DNA of 64,000 bases from Pyrrhoderma lamaoense (GCA_002794735.1 NBAZ01000003.1:248001-312000); one strand, 5' to 3'; shown: positions 36,565 through 49,641, counted from the first letter of the stretch. Notes: a model not told the origin generated them from the sequence alone. Numbers and translations are program-made.

Positions 36565-37593
36565 ATGTCCGCCCCCATAAACCCCGGATCCGCTCTTGGT
36601 TTGTCCATCGGTATGCGAAATCTACTCCCTTCATAAACTAGTAGATGATCGCTGATGCTATGCCATTGCGTAGAAACGACGGCAGCAATGCTCGATCGGG
36701 TTCTTCTCAGTAATGCAAGCCCTACCACGCCGAGACGACAACGCAATCGTAAAGGGACTTCACCTGATTCAAAGACGAAATCCCGAATGCATTCATGTTA
36801 TACCGGTCTTTTGTGTACAACAATCATCTATTGCCGGTAGAATGCGTTGCACATCAGAGTAACGTGTCCAAATCCGCTGCGAAAGCGTGGAAATACGAGA
36901 AGAAGGAAGTCAGGGATACCTTTTTCCAATTGGCTCATCTAAGGAAGAAGGAGAAGATAATCGCTGATGGAACATATGGCATGCCCACGCCTAAGGTATC
37001 TAAGTCCCGGACGAGTCAGAACAGGAAGAAGGCGAAGAAGAGCCAGCCCGCGCACTTGGACGATGCGTTCACAATGCAAACTCCTCAGTTCTCCCCGATG
37101 GGCCCGACCGCTTCCTCCTCCCCCTACTGCGCCTCACTCCCTCCAACGACGCCCCAGGTACACTCTCAGAATATTTATACTATCATTGATAACTGACACA
37201 ACACTAGTACGACCTTGGGGTACTTCCCTTTCTTCAAGAGGAAGCGGTCGCTGCCACGGGAGGCCTCCCATTATGCTGGATTCCAACATCAGCTATGCCT
37301 GGGATGCATCCCCTCAGGCCTCGGATCTTGGCATAGGATCCTATATGGGTTACAACGCCCCGGAGTTCCAGCCGGAAATCCCATTGTCTCCCTTACTCAT
37401 GGGGGACAGCTCGTTCTTGGGCAACAGCTCGTTCTTCGGCAACTACGCCGGAGGACAATACAACGAGGCCGTTTTTGGTCAAGATACCTCTCCGCTCACC
37501 AGTTTCGATATGAACGACATGGAAATGGGGCTTTTGGCCGAGATTATGGGAGCTTTCGATCAATTTCCCATTAGCGGTGGGGGCTGGGCGTAG
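36565..37593 (+). CDS. HMG-box transcription factor (MAT/sexual-development type)
   Basis: A nuclear DNA-binding regulator. Exon 1 (36565-36610) reads MSAPINPGSALGLSI. An intron at 36611-36673 (GTATGC...GTAG) leads to TTAAMLDRVLLSNASPTTPR, then the HMG box: KTK, IPNAFMLYRSFVYNNHLLPV, SNVSKSAAKAWKYEKKEVRD and TFFQLAHLRKKEK, followed by a basic stretch (NRKKAKK). This pattern (IPxPxNAFMLYR ... VSKxxxxxW) is that of sex-determination-type HMG boxes. A second intron (about 37157-37207) precedes YDLGVLPFLQEEAVAATGG and an acidic, Ser/Gly-rich activation-like tail ending FDQFPISGGGWA. The frame is broken at AAA 36778-36780 and CCC 37267-37269; one extra base in each run restores a single protein of about 300 residues. 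It could be a mating-type HMG gene or one of the several other fungal HMG regulators. Confidence 0.75.
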
Positions 37594-40500
37594 ATGAAAG
37601 GGGACAAATCAATGGAGACATCGTTTGTAACGAGTGCTCGTTTGCCGTTTTCACTTCTTTTATCGATTTTTCCTCAAGAATTCTCAATCTACTACTTTTT
37701 TCTCTCTTTTTAGGTCTTGAGTATTCCTCTCTCTAACATTTTTCTTCAAGTGCCGTATCGGCTCCCTTCTCCAGAATCGTGTCAACCAGGGTGCCCCAGT
37801 CTGGAAGTCAGCCTTTACCCGCTCCCATGGGAATCCAAACCCTTATTATCTGGTTTGACTGATGCCCATGGGAGGGTTAGAGGCCGACTTTCGGGCTTCG
37901 ATAGCATGGTTTATTACATTTTAGAGCAGGTTCGATATAGTACTTTTTTCCCTCAGTTTAATTTCAAAACCCTTTCATATCTGGATACAACATATTTTTT
38001 CACCCAATGAACTCCCTATAACAACTTTCTAACAATCCATTGTCTTTCTCGCTTTCCTCTTTTTTCAACGCTGTGTAATTTAACCGGATGATACCTATAC
38101 AACATAGTTGCTAGCTAGATATACGTATATTTTTCTAGTAGTTGTAGACGTGACTCTGAACATGTTTTTTATTTATCAAGAAAGGGGGGTTTTAGCAATG
38201 CGACAGATGACAACCTGGTTACAATGTTCAAAGTTGAGCCGTTGGTACTTCGAACTCTGACGAGATGTGCATGAACACTCACATGGGTTTTTCTATTCAC
38301 ATTATATCACTGTATCAATATCTACTCCATTACTCCATTATCGATCAACGCATTTCAGTTGCGTTGTATATCCAATGGTTACTGGACGTTATATTCCGTG
38401 CGGGAGGAGGGTGAGGCACCGCATTTGCCCACAGTCCTAGCAATCTTATCGGAAGAAATCGTAAAAGAATTAAATAACTGGAAGACAAATTGATGAATGC
38501 TGTGGAGCGTCCTTTTTCTTTTGTGGGAGCATGTTCAAATTCTGGAGCTTTATCTTCATCTGAATCAAAACTTCATCAGCTTCTCGAGGTGGACTGGGGG
38601 ATAACCTGGTGACATGTAGGGCAGAAGTAAAAGGGCTCACAAACAGTGTGTTCTCGTATGTGTACGTCTAGACTCCCGAAGTTCCCTCATTTGCAAGCCG
38701 CAAACAAATCCCGAAGCTGACTTAAGGTTTATCTGATTGAAAGGACGGATATCCAGATGCCTTAATTTGGTAGCTAGCTATGAAGATTGTTTCCGCCATT
38801 TAGGAACGAATAAGTCGCAAAGAGTATTATGATAATAGCATTTCTTTCGGCACGTTGAACGACATCTGGAATATATCAGATTCACCGTGTTGTTTAATGT
38901 ATACGACATACTGGTGGGAGCTAATGCCGGAACTTACCATCCAAGTTTATTACGTATCTTGCCTTCTGTGTACCTTCTCCTTTTCGGACAATTGAAGATT
39001 GCAATGTTACGTTTGTCGTAACGATATCCCTACTTGGTTAAGCGCATGTGAGTACCATATAAAGAATTTTCAGCACATGATGGAAACAAATGGTCAATAC
39101 AAATTTACCCCACACACATAATAGTTACAGTGATGATAAATAACTCCGACCAACAAACGTGATCGAGGAACACATTATATAGCACCGCACGGCAAAATGA
39201 ACAGACACGGTATAAATATCTATGTTGATATACACACGTCACTGATCGATTTTGCGAATCTGTGATCTTACAATAATGCTTGTTACCAATGTTTCGACAC
39301 TGGGCGGTGATATACTCGAGCTACCAGTGAGAAGTCTCGCGGGAGAGGATCAATTAATGAATCTAGATCTTTAATATGTTTTCATGGCATATGCAGAGGT
39401 TCCATATGGTGCAGAGAAATTGGAATGACTTCAGCTTGATATATGCTCATCCTACAATGCATATATTAATTCTCAAAAGGGTACTGTGAGTCAGTCACAG
39501 ATGACAATGAAGTGCACAGAAGAACCCGGAGTATGTAAAGGTTGTATCGACCCCTTTCTTAATCAGGTGAATATAGAGAGGGATTCACTCTCACATCTCG
39601 TTTAGTACGTTACTCTAATAACTTGATCTACTCTTTGCAATGTCATTTGTGAGCTTTACATAACTCCTCTAAGTCATGAGGAGACAGAAAATACCGACGA
39701 GGCCGAACGAGATGAACCCATATACATTTATTCACGGACCCAAATCCGTCTAGCTCAGTAAATCTAGGTTTATTACTTTTCAAGATGTAATGTGTGTAAA
39801 CTCCATATAGATGCAAATTTATTTTTAGTTCCTATTCAACACATATAAAAACACATATTAGCACATCATATCAGTACATCAACATACAAAATGATAATAT
39901 GTAATTCAAACCAGGTTCAGTTTCTATGATAGTTTTGTGCCTTCCGATACATCTTGCGACTGAGAGGATCTGCTGGCGTGAAGTCATACAAACATCATTA
40001 TTAGAATGACTAGTATATACAACCAGTAAAGTGAGCAATACATCTTCCAAAAGTAGGTTTATAGTGGTATATGCGTTCAAAAGACCATGGCTTTTAGCGA
40101 TGGCAAGAGAGTATATTATCTAAAAATAATATGTATGAACTACGGCCAAATGCAGAAAAACAACAAACGTGCGTATGTCCGGTGTTTCTCAGTCTTTTGT
40201 GCATCTCAGCAGATGCCGTCAGCTTTAGTTTCAACCAACCTGAAAAGGATGGCCGGGTTTGTGTCTGTGCTTCTGGAACAAGTCAATGATATAGTGTATA
40301 TAATAGCCATCTCTTTCTTCAATACGAAAATGATATGTCGTAAGAAAAGCATACGAAGTTGACTACTTTGCTAATAATTCAGGGGAAAGATCGCTCGATC
40401 TTAAAAAAGCATCATTTCTAACTAGGATAGGAAGTGTTATACGAGAGAGTAAACGTATGATTGTCAAGTAGCTAGGATGGGCGCTGTGGGTTTCTATACA

Positions 40501-41630
40501 ATCCGTTCTGAAAAAGATGATGGTGAAGTATGGAGTATCCTTCGGTTTTTGAGATCATAGATAGGACGGGGATCGCCTTTCATTCGATGTTCTCATAAAG
40601 TGACCAAATTGAGGAGCTTGGTCTCCGAGCTTCATGATTCAGGTACTTGAGTCTAAGTAAAAACGAAAACGAGACAATTCATTGCATGTCCAGGAATGCC
40701 TCAAGCTCGAGGCACACAACTTAAAACATCCAAACGTACATGTACATCTAATGCTGTTTTTATAGATTGCAACCAATAACAAGCTTATGAGCTCCGGCTC
40801 TGGTGATACAACGAATTTTGTTGAAGTAAACTAAATGCTCAAAACAGGGGTTATAGGTCAGAGAGGCGTTGTGATGATTATTGATCTAGTTAGTTTAATT
40901 GATAGTCGTCAACAGAGAAAGTGAGTCCAACAGTGAATCGTAGTTTCAAAATATTCCATATACTTGCGGTATAGCTTGATCAGCGTGCTCACCTACGAAT
41001 ACACTCGAATTCTGCTCCGGTGTTTCTCTAGCCTACCTAGGGGTATAAAAGATGCCTTCTAGCAGAAGTTTAATAGGTCTTAGTAGTAGAACTTATTTAT
41101 ACTACAAAAGCTATTATTATATAGGAATTCATGTCGGATGACTGTTTTATATTACTTGTAGCTCTTTCGTAACTCCAGCATAAATGGGGCTGAAAAATCC
41201 CGTTAGAAAAGTGCTCTTATAAGAAATCCGTACCTCGATTACACCGAATTTCCGCCAACTGTTACAAACACATCAATCATATTTCAACATTTATATAGTA
41301 CAATTCGATATAGTTTTTTCTTTTAAATTTATCATAGTCGTTATAAGACTTATTCCCGAAAGGGACTATCGCAACTAGAAACTCTGTGATTCATAACCAT
41401 GTAAAGAAATCAGACTCAGTAGTCAACGTGTCAACAAAGGCAAGCCTACCAGTTTATTCCTTATTATTCAATCTTGTTTCCAGAAATCAAGCTTCCTGCT
41501 CAAGAGGGAGAGCATGTCTTAAATATTGAAGTCAATACAGAGTTTTGTGAAAAATACACAACAATACTAACCCCAAGAGATGGGATCGTGACTGTAAGAG
41601 ATGGAGGAGGAGGAATCGGGTTGGTGACGG
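37594..41630. other. Large gene-free stretch
   Basis: Four kilobases without a supportable gene. It includes the HMG gene's 3' region, two CCCATGGG palindromes near 37825 and 37866, and an orphan TATA box at 41044-41051. Confidence 0.5.
41044..41051 (+). promoter_or_regulatory. Orphan TATA box
   Basis: TATAAAAG on the plus strand. No credible open frame follows, so it may be fortuitous or serve a non-coding transcript. Confidence 0.25.
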
Positions 41631-41858
41631 TTACACTAATGGGAGGAAACACCGGAACGCAAGTTTGCGTAGCGGAGCAGTTGACAAGGTTAAAGATCGA
41701 ACTAAGGGTGGAGGAAGTCCAGTGAGAGGAAAGGGGAGTGGTGCAGTGAGACAGACGTTGAACAAGCCAATCTGACGGGCTTTAATGTCTGCAACAGGGC
41801 TTCCACTAGCATATACTAGCAGAGGTACAGCGGCAAGTAATTTGAAAAGTGAGAGCAT
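41631..41858 (-). CDS. Small secreted protein candidate
   Basis: From ATG 41858: MLSLFKLLAAVPLLVYASG, a typical signal peptide, then a KAR site (SPVADIKARQ) that a Kex2-type protease could cut, then a Cys-containing stretch. The open frame ends at 41631. One frame over, beginning near the CCCC run at about 41735, the sequence reads SLSSIFNLVNCSATQTC then VPVFPPISVTVT and PIPPPPSLTVTIPSLG, which is more protein-like. The real protein may therefore continue after a one-base length error. A minus-strand TATA box lies 78 bp upstream. Family not recognised; the cysteine pattern does not show a hydrophobin. Confidence 0.45.
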   Translation of the reverse strand: MLSLFKLLAAVPLLVYASGSPVADIKARQIGLFNVCLTAPLPFPLTGLPPPLVRSLTLSTAPLRKLAFRCFLPLV

Positions 41859-41935
41859 GATTTGAGTATAGAATTCGAAATCACTAGTAGTACTATCGAC
41901 ACGATTGGGATACTGTTTTTGTTCTTCCCTGTGCC

Positions 41936-41944
41936 CTTTTTATA
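41936..41944 (-). promoter_or_regulatory. TATA box of the small secreted protein gene
   Basis: TATAAAAAG on the minus strand, 78 bp before the ATG at 41858. Confidence 0.5.
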
Positions 41945-44900
41945 TTCTTTTTCGATTCATGTTTGCTGTAGTTTGGCAACGAGTGTATCCTCTTTTGGTC
42001 GGTGATTATATTTGAAAAAAATGAAAAAAGAGGGGAAACCGATCAGACATTCGCGGGAAGAGGTGAAATTGAGTGATCGAGGGTTCTCAGGCCATATTGA
42101 GCTCTAGAAGTCTATTCACTTAGTGAAGAAGAGGTATCTAAGATTGAATATTTTGGACAGATACCTCCATAAACAATTGTCAACATGTTGAGTTGGACTC
42201 CATATCAGACCACAAAAGTTCTTACGATATACAGCCATCAAACCAGATACCATTCTCTCCGAAATGTGATATTCGCAAATCGGTGTATTGTAGCTCCTAC
42301 GTGTCATAATATCGGCGTGACCATAATGTGGTTGACAAGCTGCAAGTTGATATCATAAACAAGGTCACTTTTGCAGTAATCAAACAGCCTTTCTATGCAA
42401 TACTATACGGGATCATCAAGTAATTCGATAACATACTGAGCATTAGTTAGACGTTCACTTCCTAATGAAAGGCAACTTGATTCGTCAGTGAGCATTTAAA
42501 TGGGTAGCATGTAGGTAGTTTATCCGCACGAGATATGCTGTTTCAGGAACAATGATATGCTTGAACATATTGTGAAGCGCCGTAACGCAATAATCCGTTA
42601 GTCAGTAACAGATGTATCAAAGAAAAATCCTACTCCACAACTCATCATGGTACTAGTAGAGTATAGATTTACGTACGTGTGCATTTGAGGGTCGGACCTC
42701 AACCCGAACAATGGAGTTATTACCCTTAGTAAGCCCAGTTTCACTCATTTCATTTACAATATCTCTCATGTCGTAATTGTAGACATGTGAATTATATGTC
42801 CAGCTTTCCTCCAATCGAATTCAGTATCATTTCGGAGATGTAATGGAGATTTTTCGGATTCCAAGTTCAGAAGTATTATATTATATGGATGAGGACGATG
42901 ACTCTACCGTTTAGTTCCAGGTACCGTTTTCGAGTAAAAGTTTATGATGATATACTTGGGTCTAAGAAGAATGAAAGTGCTCCAGGGTCTCAAATAACCC
43001 ATTGAGATATCAAAGCATGCGATAGTTTGAGGTCGTATGAGGTTTTGCTGACTCACAGCACTAATAGTCTTTCAGTGTCAAGCAGAGATCAATCTCAGTA
43101 CGTTTACTGAGGCGTAGACGACTATGCTGTTTTGGAGATTGCTGCATATGTCACGAGGATGTTTGTGATGATTGCGGGCTGGATGCAATAGTTTCAGTAA
43201 GTGATCCAGTCTATACTCACAGTATGTTCAGTGTCTTGTCAGTTTCGAATTAGATTTTGTCCATTTACATTGCCAGGCTCATAGTAGGACTTGAGGGGAA
43301 GGGAAGAACAAGTAAAATTTGCTCTCTTTTATATCCCGCAGAAATATCATGAAAATGTTCACAGAAACACTCTGAAGTTGAATAGACCTGGTGGAAGGCA
43401 CATCGAAAGAACCATCATCATAAAATATGCAATTTTGACAGCGATTCACATGTTACTCAATGTAGAACTATGTTCTCATGCATCCGTCCATGATCAATGC
43501 AAGCAGTCTTACTCGGCTACTGATTTGATTTCAATGCGCAGCACAGAACTCAACACAATGGGATATATCACCTTGTAGGCTAAACTAAGTCACGACCATA
43601 TCCTATCTAGGCTGTCTACGTAGTGCCATGTAATATGAACTACGTCGTATAGCCTTTGCTTATATCATCTGATGATTTATGACCCCTTCAATATACTGAT
43701 ACCATATTTAGATTGATCCCATCTGAGCTAACAGTAAATCCCTTGCGCTACTTATTTATTCCATTTGTTTTAGTAGAGGGAGAGTTTTTCTAGTTCCTTT
43801 GTATCGTCTATAAAATCTATAAAATATCTGTTTTGTATGTGCTTGTTATCATTCACTACTGGAATATACGACTTGCATGCGACAGCCTGAGAACCATATA
43901 CTGGGAGTATCTGATCCCTTCACTATATAACGCATAGGTCTTTCCATAGTGATGCCATAAATTCAGGCCCTGTATGATGCATATGAAAATTTGACCCAGG
44001 TCGGTGATGCTACGAGACCGTGTCCCCTACCCTGACGTTTTTCTCAGTAATTATGTATATATCCTTTCTTAACTTGGAGGGAAAATGATCCCCGCCTTTT
44101 TCCATCGTTTTTTTTCAGCGTCACCTAGAACGTTATCATTAAACAAGTCAAGTAGCATTCATCGGATTGGTTCAATGCAGATCACATAAAGCAGCTGAGA
44201 AACCGATGGACGTAAATCGTGTCAAAGCTATTTTCTTCAATAGGGCGATGCTCTGAAACGACACATACAGTCCAGCAGTGAATGCGAAAAACATCTGCAT
44301 TTGGGGCTTCTTCGACTTCCATGACTATTACCTAATGCGGAATAGACCAAGTTATGTAAACAAGTGTGTACATATGCATTCGTCTTAAAATCAATTTCTG
44401 CCTTTGAGTTTTCCCATCTTCGTTATATTGGCAATGATTCGTGTTTCACTGTATCCACTCTGGAACCTCAATTTACTGCTTTCTTGCTGTGATAAGTCTG
44501 GGCTCAATACATAAGCAAATACAAAACATCGAAAGGTACTAGTGCACGTTATGCGCGCCAGAACCACGAGTCCTTCGATAGAATAACACAGATGCTGAGT
44601 CGTTGCTATTTAACAAACTTCTCTTATTCCCAGCTGCTAGTTTATCTATCAACTGTTCCCTCTCTGCACATGATATATCTTCTCCTCCTTACATCCTTTC
44701 ACTTTTGGTAATATAGAGCTACTTTATAACCTAGAAGACCCGAGGTTGATTGGCAGTTACAACAGACAAGGAACATAATACATCAAACTATAAGTATATT
44801 TAACAGATCACTTGGAATCACAGTTTCTCTCGTGTGCATCATTCTCAATTTCTACTCATTCATATTAAATCAACAATTCTTATCATCGGTCTCCGACTTC

Positions 44901-45078
44901 GGCTTCTTTCTGGTGTACACCGTTGGTTGTACCAGGTATAAAACCCGAGACGACCCAGCCAAGGCGCACTTGATCTTTTTTTCCTCGCTCGATTTCGCTT
45001 AGAACGCGTCTTGGGACGTGACACGCGGTCGCAATCTGCCTTTCATTTCTTAGTTCGACGTAGGTATTAAATACCCCG
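41945..45078. other. Large gene-free stretch
   Basis: About 3.1 kb with no supportable gene. The longest frame (43291-43578, plus) has no domain, promoter or splice support. Confidence 0.5.
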
Positions 45079-46946
45079 ATGGTGTTTTCTAGTGGTGATC
45101 ATCCAAACCACCCCTACCTCCCGTCCCTGAGCCTAGCGTCGAGTCAGCTCAACATATGCTTCCCGCTCAAGAAACGACGCGTGCGAGGTCAAGATCGCCT
45201 GAAGCGGTTCCGGTAACAAGGTCACAGGGAAGTTTCAGCGGTCTTGTGCGAGTAGCTTTACCATCACCTCTCGTTTTGCAAGAGCCACAACCAATATTGG
45301 CACAAGCGATGCACGATTCTCCTATCTCTTCTGGTAACCCTCGAAATGGTAACAGCGTAACTTATCCTCAAATACCAGTCACTCTACATACTTCGGCTTC
45401 TCATACTCAACTTCGACCTCTTTCAAGAAATAACACTGGGAATAGAAGTATACATGGTCCCCAGCAGGCACGTTTGAGCAGTCAACGCCAAGGACAACGC
45501 CCCATGTCAATGGCGACGAACAACACTGCAAACGCATCGACTATGGACTCAAATGAGAAACCACCGATTGATGATAATGACTTGGACGTTGATCCACCTA
45601 CAAGTCCGTCTGGACGTGTGCTCGATCTCAACACTAGTAATAGATCTGGGGATGGCTTCGGGCAAAACGGGCGTCCCAGTATGAATCGTGGAATTTCAAT
45701 GCAAAATGATCGGCGCATAGATCGGCGGACGGGATCTCATGATGATATGCTGATTCCAGTGAGTTTATATATAAGAAAATCAACTTTCCTCCTCTTCCCC
45801 GTTATGTTTCTATTATTTGAGGCACATAGCAGGCTGTTTGCAATCCTATTTTACAAGAGTGACATCTAACGACTTCATTATTATACTTAGAACCTTCCAA
45901 GAACCATTGAGGAACGCCTAAGGCCTACCATTACTAATGCTTCAAGTGAGGAGGCCAAATATTCACGGAAAGGTACAGAGTTATATGATTTAACGCCTTA
46001 TATCATGATTCCTTTTCTGACAAATTGGCTTTTACTTCATCAAATGCGTGTATTAATGGATTGGAACGTGGACCTCTAAAGCACTATTAACTGGTTATGC
46101 ACTGAATGCGGCAATTGGTTTACAAGTGTTCATCAGCGCCATCATCACTGCACTGTCTGCAGTAACCACTGGTAGGCGTGTATGTTTTTAATTTTCTGAT
46201 CTTTACATCCTTCCCTTGGTTCCCCTCGGTTAGATCGGACTCTTTTGTTGCTTGTTACAATCAAAAGCAATTCAATTTCCCTTTGTATTGATTCCTTCCA
46301 TGCCATTCGAAGAATCGGAAACTCTAGTGAACCGGACTCGAGTTTCTGATACTCTGATATGTCGTTTTGTCATCTTCACATTTGCTTTCTCACAAACTTC
46401 CTCTCTTTTCCTTCACCTTCACAACCCTGTTTCGCCTCCCCAGCTTGATGAGATGTTTAAAGTAAAATTGAGACTATTCGGAGATAGCGAAATCTAGGGT
46501 CGGGACTTCCCTGCTTGCATGATTGAATACTCCCCTCCAATCTTTTTTTACTTCTCTATACTTGCTAGGTGCTGATTGTTATTGGCTAATCCCTAGACTC
46601 AAGTGATGACCTCAGTTCTTGGAGGGGCTGGCACTGTCGTTGCTTCATACCTTGCACGTGCTAGAGGCTCAAACGAGCCGGAACTATCCATTGCTCGTGT
46701 CAAGGACTTGCAAAAGTTTATCCGCGAGTGTGATGCTTTCGTCCAAGATCATGGAACTGAAACGGGGAATCAGTATGATAATGAAATCCAGAGATTAAGA
46801 ATGGAATTGGAGCACTTGCTTGGAAATGGTGATGGGTAAGTGTTTCTTTTCACTTTCTACACGTATTATCTGTGATGAGAATTGGCCATTGATCATCCAA
46901 TTGGACGTGTTTCTGCAGAGAACGAAGGCTGTCCCCACCTGTTTAG
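45079..46946 (+). CDS. Fungal SLATT-domain (2-TM) membrane protein
   Basis: A long hydrophilic, Ser/Pro/Asn-rich N-terminus (VPVTRSQGSFSGLVRVALP onward) is followed over several exons by NLPRTIEERLRPTITNASSE, then the SLATT_fungal core: GYALNAAIGLQVFISAII (first TM helix), TALSAVTTG, MTSVLGGAGTVVASYLAR (second TM helix), ARGSNEPELSIARVKDLQK and FIRECDAFVQDHGTE, with a charged coiled tail ending GERRLSPPV. Introns: 45759-45890, 45973-46081, 46172-46603 (unusually long), 46838-46918. I place the start at ATG 45079 (MVFSSGDHPNHP) because one extra C in the run 45111-45114 joins it to PPVPEPSVESAQHMLPAQET; without that, ATG 45156 is the first in-frame start. Bacterial SLATT proteins are predicted membrane effectors of nucleotide-signalled immunity; the role in fungi is unknown. 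Confidence 0.75.
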
Positions 46947-47352
46947 ATGATTTGACCTAGCGTATATTTTGACTCTGTTTTTATCTTTTACTTATATCCG
47001 TTCGTTTCTCACATCCCACATGAAATTATACCTTGTAACTCTTGTCTGTTGAAAGGACTGCAGATATTGTACTCTGTATCATCACTTCCTTATTTTCTCT
47101 ACGCACCATACTTGGCATACTTTACGAACTTTAAAGAACTCCCTGTTTGCAACGATCTTCTATTTCTTTATCTTTCCCCCTTTTCTTAATGCTCTCATAT
47201 CATGAATAGTTGGACAAGACTCGATAGATATATAAATATTAGCAAAATTACAGATTAGATCTATTCTTTAATGATGTAGTATCTTTATAGGTATATACGG
47301 ATATGTATGGTATAGTGTATACATCTACGTTGCGTGAATTTGTTCTTGATCG
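46947..47352. other. Short convergent intergenic region
   Basis: 3' flanks of two convergent genes; nothing else seen. Confidence 0.5.
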
Positions 47353-48898
47353 TTATTCAGATTCGAAGTCCGTCGTGTCCTCTTGCCCGTTACCATTAGT
47401 TAAAGGCCTACCAATTGCGAGCTTTCTTTCAGGAACTCCGAGAGACGCTAATGGTATCTCAAGATGTTCATGGCTGTTTGTTTTCAATGCACTAAGAACT
47501 TCAGGTATGACGTCCCTATCGACGTGTTCACCCCAGAGGATATCTACGTGTTCATAACCTCTCAACGGTATTGCACGTGTACTGTCCGGAGTTGACGCAG
47601 CATCACGTCAATATCAACGAGTGAATCTGCTGTTCCATACAACAATACCGTCGGTGTCCGAATGTTTCGCGTTGGAAAGCGTGCGGGCCTATAATGAAAG
47701 CGGCTCCTTCCTTGTCCACCCGCGCGCGGAGAAATTCCAGATTGGACGTCGTCATCATACATAGCGAACTCTCCGTTACGCATGATCTGAAACCAATGCA
47801 CAACAGCCTTGACAGAGGCGGTACTGTAGAGATGAGCGTAGGCGGCAACCTTTTGGATAGGTGCTATATTTTTGCCGGTCCATGAAAACAAGAAGGATAG
47901 AGATGCATCGATGACAGATGCAAAAATAGGAGGGTAGAGGATCGTTTGCCACATCATTGTTGAAGGAAGGATAGAACGGCGACCGAAAAAGAGATACATG
48001 AACGCTGGGCTGTGGAGTAAAGCAGTTAATGTGTGGCAGATCTTAGGCTTAGAAGATATACGAACGATGCTTTCATGAGTCCATCAACTAGTGGAGCACT
48101 AAGACCCGGAGGACTCATTGCGGGTGCTAGGGCGACGAAAACATCGATTTTCTTGTTTAATGCTGGATTGATACTAAACGCCGCAAAAGCCTGAGCTGTT
48201 CCCTGACTGAAACCAACATAGCTTAAGCTCTTTTCTCCAGTAGTCTCCAGAATATACTCTATGGAATCTGGGATATCATGTAGTGCATATTCGTCAATAC
48301 AAAAGTTCCAGAACGAAGCATCGTGCGGACTACGTGTCACATGCTTCCGAGAATATTTGTTTCCCCTATTATTCCCTAGCCAGACATCATAACCAGCTTC
48401 AGCTAGTACAATAGGCAAAGATCGATTAGCATCAGTAGCGCACAGGAAAACATCAGAGCACATGAGAAGTCCGTGGTGAAAATAAACTATAGGTTTCCGT
48501 TTCTTGCTCCGCGGATCTAATCTCTCATTTCTTGCATGGGGGATTCGATGAAGTGCGAGCAGATAGCCATCTTTCGTTTGCACGATATGCTCCTCCCATT
48601 GATATCCATACACAGAGCATAGCTCTCCAAAGTCCACAGCTACGCGGATTCTATGGGCACGCTTCGCTTCTTCGTTGGAAACACCTTGCGCCATCGGCCC
48701 AGTCAATGCCTTGAAAATATAACGTGTCTGATCCCGAAACCACCGAATAATTGGATTGGGAAGAAAAAATATAGCAAATCGTAGTAGCGATTCTATGCCC
48801 ATCAGTGTGAAACCGATTACCACGGCGACATACTCGCGAGTATACAGACGTCCAATGAATGGTAGTCGGGCCATACTAACGAGGCATCTAACAATCAC
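47353..48898 (-). CDS. Alpha/beta-hydrolase lipase, steryl ester hydrolase (Tgl1/Yeh) type
   Basis: Start at 48898. The order is: an N-terminal membrane segment (EYVAVVIGFTLMGIESLLRF); the partial-lipase region YGYQWEEHIVQTKDGYLLAL; the oxyanion strand YFHHGLL; the acid-lipase signature WLGNNRGNKYSRKH; the nucleophile elbow GFSQGT; then, after an intron near 48045-47995, a lid/cap region. The catalytic Asp lies in VLLYGTADSLVD and the catalytic His in GYEHVDILWG. The triad is complete. The enzyme would hydrolyse sterol esters or other neutral lipids on lipid droplets or ER membrane. The frame breaks at GG 47588-47589 (three G expected, giving QLPDSTRAIPLRGYEHVD) and one base is inconsistent at the intron junction near 48000. 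The acidic C-terminus reads NGNGQEDTTDFESE. Confidence 0.85.
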
Positions 48899-49641
48899 TA
48901 GTCACTGTGACTTTAGTTAGATTAATTACTTATCTTTGCAGCAATGGTATGTACATAAACATATATTAATCAGATGATGGTAACACTTACCCGAACTATG
49001 TAAGTTTGCGGTTTGCGTTCTAGTACGATGTCACTCAGACTTCGTGAAAACTAGCAAACTAGATACTTGCGCCACGTAAAGCCCTTCTTCCTTCTTCGTT
49101 CTGGTATATCTCAGCGTCACTTTAATATCGATTGTGTTTGCTCAACCAGAAACTAAAAGCTTGGATGTAAGACAGCGAAAATCAATTTAAGTACTTGTGC
49201 CAGTGTATTGTCTTTTTTTGTAGAGCTCCCATGACGTAAGGTAAGTCAGTACGCCATGTGATTGTTGATCGTTTACAAGAAAAGACACTATTATGTAACA
49301 GATATTATTTTGAACTACAGACATCAAAACACCAAAACAAGACTTGGCTTGGTGGTGAGCTTTCAGGTCGGTACATTCGGTGACACAAGTCTACATTTTC
49401 ATCTGTCAACCCTTGCTCGTTTTCATCAAACTACATAATGTCAACTTTTGAGTCTAACATCAAGAGCCTCTTTTACCTTGGGGCTTCGATGGAAACTAGG
49501 TGGATTATGAAAGACTTGGGTTTTTGTATAAAATGACCTCAGGGAAACACTGAGAGACTCATTCCAACTTATCTACACGTCTATTCTTCATTTGTACCAC
49601 TATCTCCCAATCTCTTTCAAAGGTAACACAAAGTCTTGGAT
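48899..49641. other. Divergent promoter region
   Basis: Between the lipase and a secreted-protein gene. A plus-strand TATA box at 49527-49534 serves the latter; nothing else is recognised. Confidence 0.5.
49527..49534 (+). promoter_or_regulatory. TATA box of the secreted-protein gene
   Basis: TATAAAAT, 115 bp before ATG 49642. Confidence 0.5.

Noticed and set aside
41474..41725. 83-codon plus-strand frame with Gly-rich VTVRDGGGGIGLVTVTL
   Set aside because: It is antisense to the better-supported minus-strand secreted candidate with a signal peptide and TATA box.
43208..43222. CTATACTCAC resembling the first bases of the MITE end
   Set aside because: Only ten bases match and the rest of the terminal repeat is absent.
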